A stretch of 64,000 nt of DNA from Kiloniella spongiae (GCF_001026905.1 NZ_LAQL01000004.1:124001-188000), one strand, 5' to 3'. Counted from the stretch's first letter, positions 15,571-25,032 are shown. The notes: a model not told the origin generated them from the letters alone. Numbers and translations are program-made.

Positions 15571-17028
15571 CTAGATAAAGAACATAAAGGTAAGCAATAC
15601 AAAGCACGGAATAAGGATAGCCCCGGACCACAGCATATAACCAAAGAAGCTCGGCATTGGGACACCACTTTCCTCTGCGATGGACCGCACCATAAAGTTA
15701 GGCGCATTACCAACATAGGTATTGGCCCCCATAAAGACCGCACCTGCTGAAATAGCCAACAATGTATTTGAAAGCTCTCCTGTAAGGGTCGCGACATCAC
15801 TTCCAGTTGTATTAAAGAACACGAGATAGGTCGGTGCGTTATCCAGGAAACTCGAGAGGATACCTGTGGCCCAGAAATACATGTAATTAACAGGCTCGCC
15901 CTCTGGGGTACTCACGGATTCAACAATAACACCCAAAGCACCTGATGTTCCTGCTTTCAGGATCGCGATGGCTGGAATAATGGTAATAAAAATGCCGATA
16001 AAAAGCTTACCCACTTCAAGGATCGGGAACCAATTAAAGCCATTATCCTTCCGGCTCTGATCATTCGTAAGTCTCAAAGACAAATAGGCAAGGAACAGAA
16101 GCGCCGCATCTCGGGCAAGATTCTGTAATTCAACATGAACGTAATAAATGTCAAAAGAAATACCCGGCTTCCAGATCCCGGACATCAGAACGGCAGCAAC
16201 AACACCAAACAATAGCAAGAGATTGATTTTCCCATCCAAAGCAAAAGAGACATCATCAGTAGGGCCTGAGGTCTCTGACGCAGCAACGATTGGACCTTCT
16301 TTGTTATAAAGGAAGCTATCAAGTGCAAAATAGACCAACAGAAGAACAATAGACAAAAACAACATTGGCAAGAACATGTGAACTGTCGGCCAGAAGAAAT
16401 CTACACCTTTGAGGAACCCTAGAAACAGCGGAGGATCCCCAAGCGGTGTCAATGAACCGCCAATATTTGCCACGAGAAAAATAAAAAATACAACCGTGTG
16501 TGTCTTGTGCTTTCTGTGTTCCATCGCCCTTATTAAAGGACGGATCAACAGCATCGCTGCCCCTGTCGTCCCCATGAAACTTGCCAAGGCTGTACCGATA
16601 AGCAGGATAATGGTGTTTAAGGCCGGTGTACCCGTTAGCTTTCCACGTACTCGAACACCGCCCGCGACAGTAAACAAACTGAAGAGTAAAATAATAAAAG
16701 GGAAGTATTCTAATAACCCGACGTGAAGAGTTTCATAAAGAGCAAGTTCATAGCCAAAGAAAATGGTAAAGGGAACTAAGAAACTAACAGCCCAGAAACC
16801 GGAGATTTTCCCAAAATTTTTGTGCCAAAAATGAGGGGCAACAAGCGGAAATACCGCAATTGAAAGAAGCATGCAGGCAAAGGGAATAACCCAGATCAAA
16901 CCAAGATCTTTCCCCTCTAAATGAGGCGCCCCCGCACCAGCAGCTGCTGCAACAGTTGGAAACAACCCCGTAAGAACCACGAAAAGTCCAGATGCAGCAA
17001 TTTTACTGAACCAAGGTTTAACTTCCAT
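15571..17028 (-). CDS. NhaD-type Na+/H+ antiporter (ion transporter superfamily)
   Basis: A 485-residue membrane protein with about 12 helices. Family marks are IGGSLTPLGDPPLFLGFLKG and SSFLDNAPTYLVFFN, the two re-entrant motifs of the NhaD/arsenite permease branch. An N-terminal hydrophobic segment (residues 9-30) may be a cleaved signal. It exchanges Na+ or Li+ for protons across the inner membrane and contributes to salt and pH balance. A strong terminator follows, and no partner gene is in the unit. A function in anion transport is possible, since the superfamily is broad. Confidence 0.85.
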   Translation of the reverse strand: MEVKPWFSKIAASGLFVVLTGLFPTVAAAAGAGAPHLEGKDLGLIWVIPFACMLLSIAVFPLVAPHFWHKNFGKISGFWAVSFLVPFTIFFGYELALYETLHVGLLEYFPFIILLFSLFTVAGGVRVRGKLTGTPALNTIILLIGTALASFMGTTGAAMLLIRPLIRAMEHRKHKTHTVVFFIFLVANIGGSLTPLGDPPLFLGFLKGVDFFWPTVHMFLPMLFLSIVLLLVYFALDSFLYNKEGPIVAASETSGPTDDVSFALDGKINLLLLFGVVAAVLMSGIWKPGISFDIYYVHVELQNLARDAALLFLAYLSLRLTNDQSRKDNGFNWFPILEVGKLFIGIFITIIPAIAILKAGTSGALGVIVESVSTPEGEPVNYMYFWATGILSSFLDNAPTYLVFFNTTGSDVATLTGELSNTLLAISAGAVFMGANTYVGNAPNFMVRSIAEESGVPMPSFFGYMLWSGAILIPCFVLLTFMFFI

Positions 17029-17365
17029 ATTATCCCCACCCTGTACCTTTTATGTGCTTTTGAAGCTTTTCGTGTCTAAAAAATTCGACACATTGTAATT
17101 TTTATAGTGAACATTTTGTAAAGACATTGTACAAAAAAAACAAGCTTTGGCTCATGTTTATCTTATTCAACAGATTACAATTTATACCATCATGATCAGC
17201 ATATAAACGTATTGTGGTAAAACGACGCTCCTTCTTACTCGAACTAGTGTTTTGACTGTGTTTTATACAGATTGAACTTTACCTACCTCTCAAAAAGTTG
17301 TTGCTACAATCCTCTCTCTTATGATTTACCCAGTAAATTGATGACTAAAACTTGAAAGCACCGTG
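17029..17365. other. Intergenic region between nhaD and a small divergent gene
   Basis: About 335 A+T-rich bases between divergent genes. Three short related words, ACATTGTA (near 17091), ACATTTTGTA (near 17112) and ACATTGTAC (near 17126), lie in the nhaD leader and might be a regulator site. No gene or RNA was recognised. Confidence 0.4.
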
Positions 17366-17602
17366 ATGACCAAACCAACAAATATACCTGAAATTCAAAA
17401 CCGCCTTGAGATTTTGAGCCAAGAGCTTATGGCACTCATACAAGAATACCAGCTTGATGCTCAGGATCCTTTGGATGTCATTCCTGTTGCTCGCCAAAAA
17501 GTATCAAATAAAGATGATTACATTAGATTTCTGGAATTATCTTTAGAAGGACGACTATTGGGTGAAGCCGCCCAGCACCTTGAAGCTTCCTCTCCCGAAT
17601 AA
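17366..17602 (+). CDS. Small cytoplasmic protein of unknown function
   Basis: 78 residues from ATG 17366 (a GTG directly before it is an alternative). It is mostly helical, without Cys or membrane segment: a heptad-like first half (EIQNRLEILSQELMALIQEY) and an acidic C-terminus. I recognise no family. It is a monocistronic gene upstream of the XRE regulator but separated from it by about 270 A+T-rich bases. The lack of a clear ribosome site keeps confidence moderate. Confidence 0.55.
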   Translation: MTKPTNIPEIQNRLEILSQELMALIQEYQLDAQDPLDVIPVARQKVSNKDDYIRFLELSLEGRLLGEAAQHLEASSPE

Positions 17603-17868
17603 TAATGACAAAACATAGCAATAGACAAAATATTAAACATAATGAAAATCATTTATTTAGGAAATAATTCTTAGCTATTGAAAAATTAATTAGTAATTTA
17701 TTAAACAGAATGAGATAAAAACATTAGCATAAGACTGATTTACGATACTTATTTAGTTATTGCTTTCTAATAAATTAAATAACTATTGAAAAGATGCCGA
17801 ACTTTATTATAAAATAAGAACTTATTGGTTAGTATTCACAGGCGAGTACTTGGGGTGTAAAGAGCGGA

Positions 17869-18375
17869 ATGGTAGAAATACCATCGCAACCATCAAGGTT
17901 AAGCATGAGAAATAAAAAACCACTTCCCAAAAGAATTACAGGCGTTCCAAACGCGGTAGATGTTCACGTCGGTCAACGATTAAGATTACGGCGCACCCTG
18001 CTTGGTTTAAGCCAGGAAAAACTGGGTGAAGCACTCGGTCTAACCTTTCAACAGGTGCAAAAATATGAGCGCGGCACCAATCGTATCGGGGCAAGCCGCT
18101 TGTATGATTTGGCACGCGTACTGGATATTGATATTGGCTACTTCTTTGACGAGATGACCGATGAAGTCTCTCATCGCTCCCCCGGGCAGATCAGAGGCAT
18201 GGCAGAAGAAGGGGAAGAACTTCCCTTTCAAAAGGATCCAATGGCCAGGCGGGAAACGTTGGAGCTGGTCAGAGCGTACTACAAAATAGAAGAAACAACT
18301 GTTCGCAAGCGACTGTTAGAAATGGCAAAAACATTAGGTAATGTTCCTAATGACCAATTTGATTCTTCTGACTAA
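17869..18375 (+). CDS. XRE-family transcriptional regulator
   Basis: Up to 168 residues; ATG 17905 (AAGG upstream) is an equally good start. A helix-turn-helix of the Cro/CI type spans about residues 34-88: GQRLRLRRTLLGLSQEKLGEALGLTFQQVQKYERGTNRI, a highly conserved alphaproteobacterial version. The C-terminal half is charged and helical. The regulon is unknown. It is the only gene before the MHYT histidine kinase, 180 bases away on the same strand, and the two could be related in function. Confidence 0.88.
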   Translation: MVEIPSQPSRLSMRNKKPLPKRITGVPNAVDVHVGQRLRLRRTLLGLSQEKLGEALGLTFQQVQKYERGTNRIGASRLYDLARVLDIDIGYFFDEMTDEVSHRSPGQIRGMAEEGEELPFQKDPMARRETLELVRAYYKIEETTVRKRLLEMAKTLGNVPNDQFDSSD

Positions 18376-18517
18376 TTTACAATAGCAGTTAATACCAAGT
18401 TCAATAAGCTTTGAAAATTACCTGCTGAAGACAGTTTTCAGCTTATTAACAAAATCGTATGTAGATTTATTGTAATGTCCCCAACGTGTAAAAACTTGGC
18501 TATTCCCAGCTATAGTT

Positions 18518-18540
18518 CGAAAGTTTTCATTAAACTTTCG
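18518..18540 (+). promoter_or_regulatory. Perfect inverted repeat before the MHYT kinase start
   Basis: CGAAAGTTT and AAACTTTCG (9-base arms) separated by 5 bases, ending 13 bases before the GTG/ATG start. No ribosome site lies between the repeat and the start. It may be an operator or an mRNA hairpin; no T run follows it. Confidence 0.6.
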
Positions 18541-18553
18541 TTGTTAAAATTAA

Positions 18554-20545
18554 GTGATGTATCTAGACACTTATTTCTCATCGTTCGTTGATTTTCCAGG
18601 CGATGCGCTTCCATTTATTGGAGTTTTCCGCTTCGACCTTGTTGTACTCTCTATCGCAATAGCAATATTCGGTGGCTGGGCAGGAATGATGTGCTTAGCC
18701 CGCGCAGAAAAACTCACTGCCAATGACCAAGGCAGTGGCGCACTCTGGAAAGTAACAGGAGGGCTCGCTTTTGGAGGCTCGATCTGGGGGATGCATTTCA
18801 TCGGCATGCTGGCATTTTCGCTTCCCTGCGGGATCTCCTATGACTTCCTAACCACCTTTATTTCAATCATCCCTGCAATCCTAGCCAGTTTGACCGCTCT
18901 ATTTGTAGTTAGCCAGCAAAGTTACAATCTTCACTTACGACTTGTGATTGGTGCCGTTTTGATGGGCGCTGGTATTGGAACCATGCATTATGTCGGCATG
19001 GCGGCAATGCGGCTGCCCGCTATTTTGTTCTACGATCCGCATTATGTGGTTCTGTCCGTCGTAGCCGCCGTGATTCTGTCCTATATTTCTCTTGCCGTCG
19101 TTGAATACGGGCAACGCCAAACGTCCTATCGGCGCGTACAACAAATAATTGCCGCGACAACTCTAGGCCTTGCAGTAGCATCAATGCACTATATTGCCAT
19201 GCAAGCAGCAATTTTTTATCCAATACTGGAAGATATAGGTCCATCCGGAGGACTGGCCGATGTTGTTCTCGCAGTCTTTGTCAGCCTCGGCACATTAGTC
19301 TTGGCTGGCGGTGTTGCGACAGCAGCGTTTGCCGCTCGCCTGAAAGAAAGTGTCCGAAACCTGGCCAATGAAGCCCGTCAACGCACAGCTGCCGAAAGAG
19401 ACGCACGTGCTGGCCAAGCGAGGTTACAGGCAATTTTCGATACCGCAGTCGAAGCAATTATCGTAATCGACAAGCAGGGAACAATTCGCCAATGGAGTAA
19501 AAACAGTCATCGAATTTTTGGATATACAACACAGGAAATGCTGGGTCAGAACATTGCAAAGATTACTAATGGCATTAGTCCCAAAGAACACCGCAGCTTT
19601 ATCCAACGCTTCGAGGAATCCCGTCAGGCACGCGTCATCGGTATTGGCCGCGAAGTTAGCGGGCGACACAAAGACGGGGCCATCATTCCTTTGGAATTAT
19701 CTGTAGGAGAAACCAAAGTTGATGATGAAATCCTCTATACAGGTATTCTACGTGACGTTTCGCAACGTAAAAAAATAGAACGTGAGTTACGGGAAGCAAC
19801 ACGCGCCAAAGAAGCTAATGAAATGAAGGCTAATTTCTTGGCCCACATGAGCCACGAAATGAGAACGCCTTTAAACGCCATCCTTGGGTTTTCCGATATT
19901 ATGCGGGCACAAACCTTTGGGCCACTCAACGAAACTTATGTCGGATATTCAGAAGATATTTTTTCATCCGGCAATCATCTTCTCAACATTGTAGATGCGC
20001 TTCTAGAACTTTCAAAGATCGAGCAAAATGAGCAAAACCTAGAATTAACGGATATTGCTTTACCAACATTAATTTCAGATGCAACTAGCACAATTCAGGA
20101 AACTGCAAAGAAAAAGAGCCAGACAATTTCCGTGCTGATAGACAATGATTTACCTAAAACCATAAATACGGATAGAGGCAAATTGTATCAGATTTTGATC
20201 AACCTTGCCTCTAACGCTGTACAATATACACCTGACCAAGGACGCATTACCATTCGCGCTTGGCCAAGTGATGGCCATGTTAAGGTTGTTATAGAAGATA
20301 ACGGAATTGGTATGACCCAAGAAGAAGTCAACCTAGCCGTCAAACCTTTTGGTCAGGTAAAAAATGCATTTACCTCTGATTTGTCTGGAACTGGGCTTGG
20401 CTTACCTATCGCTCATGCCTTTGTCGAACAAATCAGAGGAGAACTAAAAATCATCAGCCGAAAGGATAATGGCACTAAAATAACAGTCACTCTGCCAATA
20501 TCTCTCGAAAAAGAATTGACCAACGAACAAGTCGCTACAGGATAA
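18554..20545 (+). CDS. MHYT-domain sensor histidine kinase
   Basis: 663 residues from GTG 18554, or one fewer from ATG 18557. The first 250 residues form seven membrane helices with the MHYT signature three times: WGMHFIGMLAF, GTMHYVGMAAM and ASMHYIAMQAA; the His and Met residues are proposed to bind copper and sense a diatomic gas or redox state. A PAS domain (about 285-400), a HisKA domain with FLAHMSHEMRTPLNA and a HATPase domain (NLASNAVQYTP, DNGIGM, GTGLGLPIAHAF) follow. No receiver or cognate regulator is adjacent. The HisKA/HATPase part resembles the kinase at the window start. Confidence 0.93.
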   Translation: MMYLDTYFSSFVDFPGDALPFIGVFRFDLVVLSIAIAIFGGWAGMMCLARAEKLTANDQGSGALWKVTGGLAFGGSIWGMHFIGMLAFSLPCGISYDFLTTFISIIPAILASLTALFVVSQQSYNLHLRLVIGAVLMGAGIGTMHYVGMAAMRLPAILFYDPHYVVLSVVAAVILSYISLAVVEYGQRQTSYRRVQQIIAATTLGLAVASMHYIAMQAAIFYPILEDIGPSGGLADVVLAVFVSLGTLVLAGGVATAAFAARLKESVRNLANEARQRTAAERDARAGQARLQAIFDTAVEAIIVIDKQGTIRQWSKNSHRIFGYTTQEMLGQNIAKITNGISPKEHRSFIQRFEESRQARVIGIGREVSGRHKDGAIIPLELSVGETKVDDEILYTGILRDVSQRKKIERELREATRAKEANEMKANFLAHMSHEMRTPLNAILGFSDIMRAQTFGPLNETYVGYSEDIFSSGNHLLNIVDALLELSKIEQNEQNLELTDIALPTLISDATSTIQETAKKKSQTISVLIDNDLPKTINTDRGKLYQILINLASNAVQYTPDQGRITIRAWPSDGHVKVVIEDNGIGMTQEEVNLAVKPFGQVKNAFTSDLSGTGLGLPIAHAFVEQIRGELKIISRKDNGTKITVTLPISLEKELTNEQVATG

Positions 20546-20697
20546 ATTCATTGCTGTTCCCTACCATGCATCAAGTAGCCCCTCCAGAGCCAGGGCATAC
20601 TCGCCAATTGTCGCGTGGTTAAAAGCAGAAAAAAGGCCAAATGATTACTTCTTACCTAAGTTCAACAAAAAAATAATGCGATAAGTTCAGTATAAAA

Positions 20698-20823
20698 TTA
20701 TTGGGCCATAACCTGAAAAGCTGTCAACCAACCATAAGAAAGCACGAACAGGAAAAAACCGAAACTACCAAATGCTACCAAGCTACTCAGTAAAAAATCC
20801 AACATATTTGTTTCGTCTTGCAT
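20698..20823 (-). CDS. 41-residue small membrane protein
   Basis: ATG 20823 is preceded by AAGGAG at ideal spacing. The frame encodes a short polar N-terminus (MQDETNM), one hydrophobic helix of about 25 residues (LVAFGSFGFFLFVLSYGWLT) and a stop at 20698. It is too short for automatic gene finders. No similar family is recalled. The ribosome site plus the clean membrane segment make it a likely real small protein. It stands alone, between the MHYT kinase and the phosphotransferase pair. Confidence 0.65.
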   Translation of the reverse strand: MQDETNMLDFLLSSLVAFGSFGFFLFVLSYGWLTAFQVMAQ

Positions 20824-20996
20824 ATCAGGCTCCTTAGCTCAAATCGTGTAAGAACAATATAGGAACATTTATGCATCAAGATCGTAATTCAGTCAAGAAC
20901 AAAAAGAGAACAAAATAATTACCTCTTCAAGACAATCAAATAAATTTTTTTATTTTCAATATGTTAAAAAAACTTATTAACGTACAATTTTCATAT

Positions 20997-21311
20997 TCAC
21001 TCAGGCGATTCCAATAAGGACACATAACGTACAAGGCTATGCGGACTTACCTTTCTCAAACAGCTTTCATTCTCGCTCATAAGCTGGCGGTAAAGCTTTT
21101 CATCAGCGTCAAATTTTTGATTTCTGATGCCCTCTTTAATCTGGTTAACATCGCCTTTGTGAAGGATTGTATTTTCGGTCTCTTTTGCTGCAAATGATGA
21201 CGCAATCCATTTAATACGTTTGATCGCCTTTAGATCATCACCAGATTTCTGCTCGCATGAGGAAAGCAGATCTTGTGCTTGTTTATTGAGTATCTCAACA
21301 TATTTACGCAC
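20997..21311 (-). CDS. Small protein coupled to an APH-type kinase, DUF6285-like
   Basis: About 104 residues from GTG 21311, which overlaps the stop of the upstream kinase (TGTGCGTAA) and follows a GAGGGGGAGGGGG ribosome site, so the pair is translationally coupled. It is helical and charged, with no catalytic motif. In many proteobacteria phosphotransferases of this type are followed by a small DUF6285 protein; size, position and a pattern around GDVNQIKEGIRN fit, but the similarity is weak. Function unknown. Confidence 0.55.
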   Translation of the reverse strand: MRKYVEILNKQAQDLLSSCEQKSGDDLKAIKRIKWIASSFAAKETENTILHKGDVNQIKEGIRNQKFDADEKLYRQLMSENESCLRKVSPHSLVRYVSLLESPE

Positions 21312-22419
21312 AAGCGTCCCCCTCCCCCTCATACGAGGCGAAGCTCGTCGGTGGTGTTAATTCCAATAACATTCGTTCGATCTCCAAGGGACGCACGAGA
21401 CCTGTAAGTCCCAGTTCCAAATCTTTTTCACCATCAATAAAGTTGCGGTCCCCCTGTTGAATCGCAATAACAAGCCACCTTAGGTGTGACATCACCTCCC
21501 AGAAAAGTACTCGACTTTCATCAACGTCTTTATCTGCCACTGAACGATATCCCTTATAGAAGCTTGCTCTGGTTGAAATCCCTCCTGCTGGTGTGTCTTC
21601 CATTCCGTATCGCCAACATTTTGCACAAAACCATCCCAAATCACTATAAGGATCCCCCCAACCAGAGAATTCCCAATCCAATAGTCCAGACAAGCCGTCT
21701 GATGTTGCCAAGTAATTCGCTGTTCTGAAATCTCCGTGAGTCAGGGTTGGAATAGATGATGTCATATCTTCCAATCGGGACAGGCACCACCGCATTGCCC
21801 ATTCCGCCGGTAAATTGGCTTCACCCCGATTATCAAAGAACTCTTGATATGACTTTATTTTTTGGCGAGTAAGCTCTGTAGAAGATGAGGTATTAATATT
21901 GTCAGTATCTTGTGGTTTAATAGTATGGATTTTCGCAAGCTCGACACCGAGTTCATAGCCCAGTTTCTCCCCAATATTCAACTGACGAATTTGGTCGAAA
22001 TCAGTCGTCCCCGGCAAATGTTCCAAAAGAATAAAAGGCTTGCCTATGATGTTCAAATCTTCACAAAGACAGAGAGGTTCAGGAACTCTTACCTCTGCCT
22101 GCCAAGCCATGGACAAATACTCGAACTCTTGTTTTTTTAATAAGCTACCCGGGATTCTTGTCTTGGCATCCGTCCGTAGAACAACGCAAATCTGTTCGCC
22201 CGCAACAGAACGTAGATCCATTTTCCAGTTTTCCTGAATGGCACCTCCGGACATTGTGAACAGCTTTTCAATGCGAAGCTCTTGACGTCCAAGCACCTTG
22301 CTCACAAATTGAGCTAATGTCGCGTTTGTTTTTGTAATGCTTTTTGTATTGCCAGGGGCCAGAAGCACAGCTTGTCCTTTTATGATGAAGTAGATGTTCC
22401 TATATCCGGGGTAACTCAT
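21304..22419 (-). CDS. Aminoglycoside-phosphotransferase-family kinase (ACAD10/11-like)
   Basis: About 371 residues from ATG 22419; the frame is open further upstream, but that would overlap the divergent dsbA-like gene. The protein-kinase-like fold shows FTMSGGAIQENWKMDL (nucleotide loop), LTHGDFRTANYL (catalytic HGD...N) and GLLDWEFSGWGDPYSDLGWF (metal-binding DWE). It is closest in style to the ACAD10/11 and YcbJ-type kinases, which are thought to phosphorylate hydroxyacyl-CoA or other small molecules, rather than drug-resistance enzymes. It is coupled to a small downstream gene. Confidence 0.85.
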   Translation of the reverse strand: MSYPGYRNIYFIIKGQAVLLAPGNTKSITKTNATLAQFVSKVLGRQELRIEKLFTMSGGAIQENWKMDLRSVAGEQICVVLRTDAKTRIPGSLLKKQEFEYLSMAWQAEVRVPEPLCLCEDLNIIGKPFILLEHLPGTTDFDQIRQLNIGEKLGYELGVELAKIHTIKPQDTDNINTSSSTELTRQKIKSYQEFFDNRGEANLPAEWAMRWCLSRLEDMTSSIPTLTHGDFRTANYLATSDGLSGLLDWEFSGWGDPYSDLGWFCAKCWRYGMEDTPAGGISTRASFYKGYRSVADKDVDESRVLFWEVMSHLRWLVIAIQQGDRNFIDGEKDLELGLTGLVRPLEIERMLLELTPPTSFASYEGEGDACA

Positions 22420-22494
22420 AACAAATAGATCTATACCAACAAAGTCAGAAACAGACCGAGACTTTTCAAAACACGCTATAAGGCCAATATCACC

Positions 22495-23145
22495 ATGAGC
22501 AAAACACCTATTGAAATCGATGTATATTCCGACCCCATCTGTCCTTGGTGTTACATTGGCTATAAACGCTTTCAAAAAGCCAAAGAGCTGCGTCCGGATT
22601 TTGATGTAAAAATTCGCTGGCTATCTTTTCAGTTAAACCCGGATATGCCGCCAGAAGGGATGGATCGCCAAACCTATCTGGATACAAAATTTGGAGGACG
22701 CGCCAACGCAACACAGTTTTACAGTCAAATCGCTGCGGCCGGAAAATCTGAAGGGATCGACTTTAAATTTGATGACATCCAAAAAACACCAAACACTGTC
22801 GAAGCACATCGTCTTTCTCTTTTTGCCGCAACACAGGGAAAGCAAGATGAGCTTATGGAACGTCTGTTTGAAAGCTACTTTTTGGAAGGCAAAAACATTG
22901 GTGAACGTGACGTACTCATAAATATTGCTACCGAAGCCGGTCTTGAAGGAGCAGACGAATATCTGGACAGTGCCCAGGGTCACGAAGATGTTTTATACAC
23001 AGATCAGAACGCACGTAATCTCGGTTTGACGGGTGTCCCCTGTTTTATCGTCAATCGCCAACACATCCTTCCCGGCGCCCAAAGCCCGGATACCTTGGCT
23101 CAAATGCTGGACATCGGTCATCAGCAGTTAATTGAAAACAGTTAA
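22495..23145 (+). CDS. DsbA-family FrnE-type oxidoreductase
   Basis: 216 residues of thioredoxin fold with helical insertion. The active site is SDPICPWCYIGYKRF (CPWC) near residue 18, and the cis-Pro loop is GLTGVPCFIVNRQ near 178, with an extra Cys. There is no signal peptide, so it is cytoplasmic, as is usual for the FrnE/2-hydroxychromene-2-carboxylate-isomerase-like branch. FrnE proteins act as disulfide oxidoreductases in stress tolerance. It is divergent from the kinase gene and convergent with the TRAP operon. Confidence 0.92.
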   Translation: MSKTPIEIDVYSDPICPWCYIGYKRFQKAKELRPDFDVKIRWLSFQLNPDMPPEGMDRQTYLDTKFGGRANATQFYSQIAAAGKSEGIDFKFDDIQKTPNTVEAHRLSLFAATQGKQDELMERLFESYFLEGKNIGERDVLINIATEAGLEGADEYLDSAQGHEDVLYTDQNARNLGLTGVPCFIVNRQHILPGAQSPDTLAQMLDIGHQQLIENS

Positions 23146-23153
23146 AGATCTAA

Positions 23154-24431
23154 TTAGAATTTATCACCATAAGGTATGTACATCGCTAACCCTGGAACAA
23201 ACCAAAGTAGAACCGCCGTCCCCAGCATAATTAGGACAAAGGGCCAAACACCCTGAATAACTTCAGACAGTTTGGCTTTTCCAACAGCCTGGACAACAAA
23301 AAGGTTCATGCCCACTGGCGGCGTTATCAAGGCGCATTCGATCATGATCACAAAGAGAATGCCGAACCAGATTGGATGAATTCCCATCGGCGCCAGTGAC
23401 TCGAATAAAACCGGCATCATGATCAGCAGCATGCTCAATGATTCCAAAAACAACCCCATGACCAACAAGACGATACAAATCACCAATGTGAAAAGCCATG
23501 GTTCTGAAAAAGCCGTCGCCACAAAAGTCGTCACATCTTGTGGAATTTGATAGATCGTAATCGATTTTCCAAACAAAGCCGCGGCGGCAACAATAAGAAG
23601 AACAGTTACTGTCGTCTTCATGGCGGCCATGGCTGCAGTATGAATATCTGCAAATGTATTTTTTCTCTTCGCAAGCACAATCGCCATAGATAAAAAGAAC
23701 CCGACACCCGCGGCTTCACTCGGCGTAAAGAGACCACCATAAATGCCGCCAACAACGACAAAAGCGATGAAAGCAACAGGAAGAGCAGCTATTGTCGAAG
23801 AAAAACGTTCTTCTGGTGTGGCTTTTTCAGATCTGGCGTAATTTTTATTAAAGCGGGCAAAGCAAAAACTGTAGAAAATAAACATCCCGGCAAGGAAGAT
23901 ACCCGGGCCAATTCCCGCAAGAAACAGATTAGGTATCGATGCCTCGGTTATAACTCCATAAATGATCATGGGGATTGAAGGCGGAATAAGAATACCTAGC
24001 GTCCCACCAGCAGCAACCAAGCCAAGAACAAAGAATTTGGGGTATCCCCTTTTTGTCATTTCCACGATAACAACAGTTCCAACTGTTGCCGCTGTTGCGA
24101 CAGAAGATCCTGAAATTGCAGCAAAAAGAGCGCAGGTGAGAACAGTTGCAATAGCCAGTCCGCCGGGCCAATGACCTACCCAGGATTGAACAGCTCGAAA
24201 CAAGTCAGAGCCAACGCCGCCAACCAGCAGGATATGCGACATCAAAAGGAATAGAGGTACAGCCAGCAATTCAAAGCTATCGACACCAGAAATCATAAAC
24301 TGGCTGACCATGATCATAGGCAAGCCTTTAAGCCACAGCAAAATAGCCCCAAGGGATGCCATTGCGATGGCAACGGGAACTCTTAATAACAACAGGCCAA
24401 TAAGGGAAAGAAGTATAAGGATGGTTTCCAT
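23154..24431 (-). CDS. dctM: TRAP transporter large permease, DctM family
   Basis: A 425-residue inner-membrane protein with about 12 helices, the normal length for DctM. Family motifs include AVPLFLLMSHILLVGGVGSDLF, GSSVATAATVGTVVIVEMTKRGY, ILIPPSIPMIIYGVITEASI and TPPVGMNLFVVQAV. It is the Na+-driven transport subunit of a tripartite ATP-independent periplasmic transporter. It lies 9 bases after dctQ and is the last gene of the dctP-dctQ-dctM operon. The substrate is probably an organic acid, set by DctP. Confidence 0.95.
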   Translation of the reverse strand: METILILLSLIGLLLLRVPVAIAMASLGAILLWLKGLPMIMVSQFMISGVDSFELLAVPLFLLMSHILLVGGVGSDLFRAVQSWVGHWPGGLAIATVLTCALFAAISGSSVATAATVGTVVIVEMTKRGYPKFFVLGLVAAGGTLGILIPPSIPMIIYGVITEASIPNLFLAGIGPGIFLAGMFIFYSFCFARFNKNYARSEKATPEERFSSTIAALPVAFIAFVVVGGIYGGLFTPSEAAGVGFFLSMAIVLAKRKNTFADIHTAAMAAMKTTVTVLLIVAAAALFGKSITIYQIPQDVTTFVATAFSEPWLFTLVICIVLLVMGLFLESLSMLLIMMPVLFESLAPMGIHPIWFGILFVIMIECALITPPVGMNLFVVQAVGKAKLSEVIQGVWPFVLIMLGTAVLLWFVPGLAMYIPYGDKF

Positions 24432-24440
24432 GATATGGCC

Positions 24441-24962
24441 TTAGTGCGCTTGATCTAATTCGCTCAGGGTTTCTTCTGTTCCTATGCAAGTTTTATAAAA
24501 CTCTGACAAACACTGAAGAAATAAAAGAAGTAACCCTATGGGAAGTGATATTTGAATAACCCACATAGGGATTGCCAGAACACTATCCGTCGTCGCAGAT
24601 GTTTTGAGTGAATAGCCAATATCTTTGAAACTATTAGCTATGGTTAAGATACAAAACAGTGCCGTAAGGATAATGGCAAAGAGATCCAAGGTTTTACGAA
24701 GCGTCGCATTAATATTGTCACCAATGATATCAACAATAATGAGGCTTCTTTTTTGAAGCGCAAAAGCAATTCCAAGATATACACACCAAATTTGTGCGAT
24801 TTGAGAAAACTCTTCTGACCACTTTGTCGGCATTCCCAATTTACGCATGACAACTTCGTACGTAATAAAAAAACCAATCAGAAAAAAAAGCCATGCAGCA
24901 ACGACACCGGCTGAACCAGTTATTTTATCGATCGTTTTCGAAAAGCGATTCAAGAGTTTCAT
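24441..24962 (-). CDS. dctQ: TRAP transporter small permease, DctQ family
   Basis: A 173-residue protein with four membrane helices and the DctQ pattern: VVAAWLFFLIGFFITYEVVMRK then WSEEFSQIAQIWCVYLGIAFALQKRS, and helices 3 and 4 around ILTALFCILTIANSF and VIQISLPIGLLLLFLQC. It pairs with DctM in the membrane. The gene lies between dctP and dctM. It is 93 bases after dctP, and that gap holds a strong hairpin, whereas dctM follows after only 9 bases. This suggests dctP is expressed at a higher level than dctQM. Confidence 0.93.
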   Translation of the reverse strand: MKLLNRFSKTIDKITGSAGVVAAWLFFLIGFFITYEVVMRKLGMPTKWSEEFSQIAQIWCVYLGIAFALQKRSLIIVDIIGDNINATLRKTLDLFAIILTALFCILTIANSFKDIGYSLKTSATTDSVLAIPMWVIQISLPIGLLLLFLQCLSEFYKTCIGTEETLSELDQAH

Positions 24963-25002
24963 AAAATTACTAAATCAATTTCATTGAAGTGTACCACCAT
25001 AC

Positions 25003-25032
25003 GTGAGGGAAATATAATTTCATCTCCCTCAC
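25003..25032 (-). other. Intercistronic hairpin between dctP and dctQ
   Basis: Perfect 8-base inverted repeat GTGAGGGA / TCCCTCAC with a 14-base loop, in the 93-base gap downstream of dctP. No long T run follows on the minus strand, so it looks like an mRNA-stabilising or partial attenuating structure rather than a full terminator. Confidence 0.6.

Noticed and set aside
21304-22419. Antibiotic-resistance aminoglycoside phosphotransferase
   Set aside because: The motifs fit the broad APH fold but the context and sequence style are those of ACAD10/11-like kinases, not drug-resistance enzymes.
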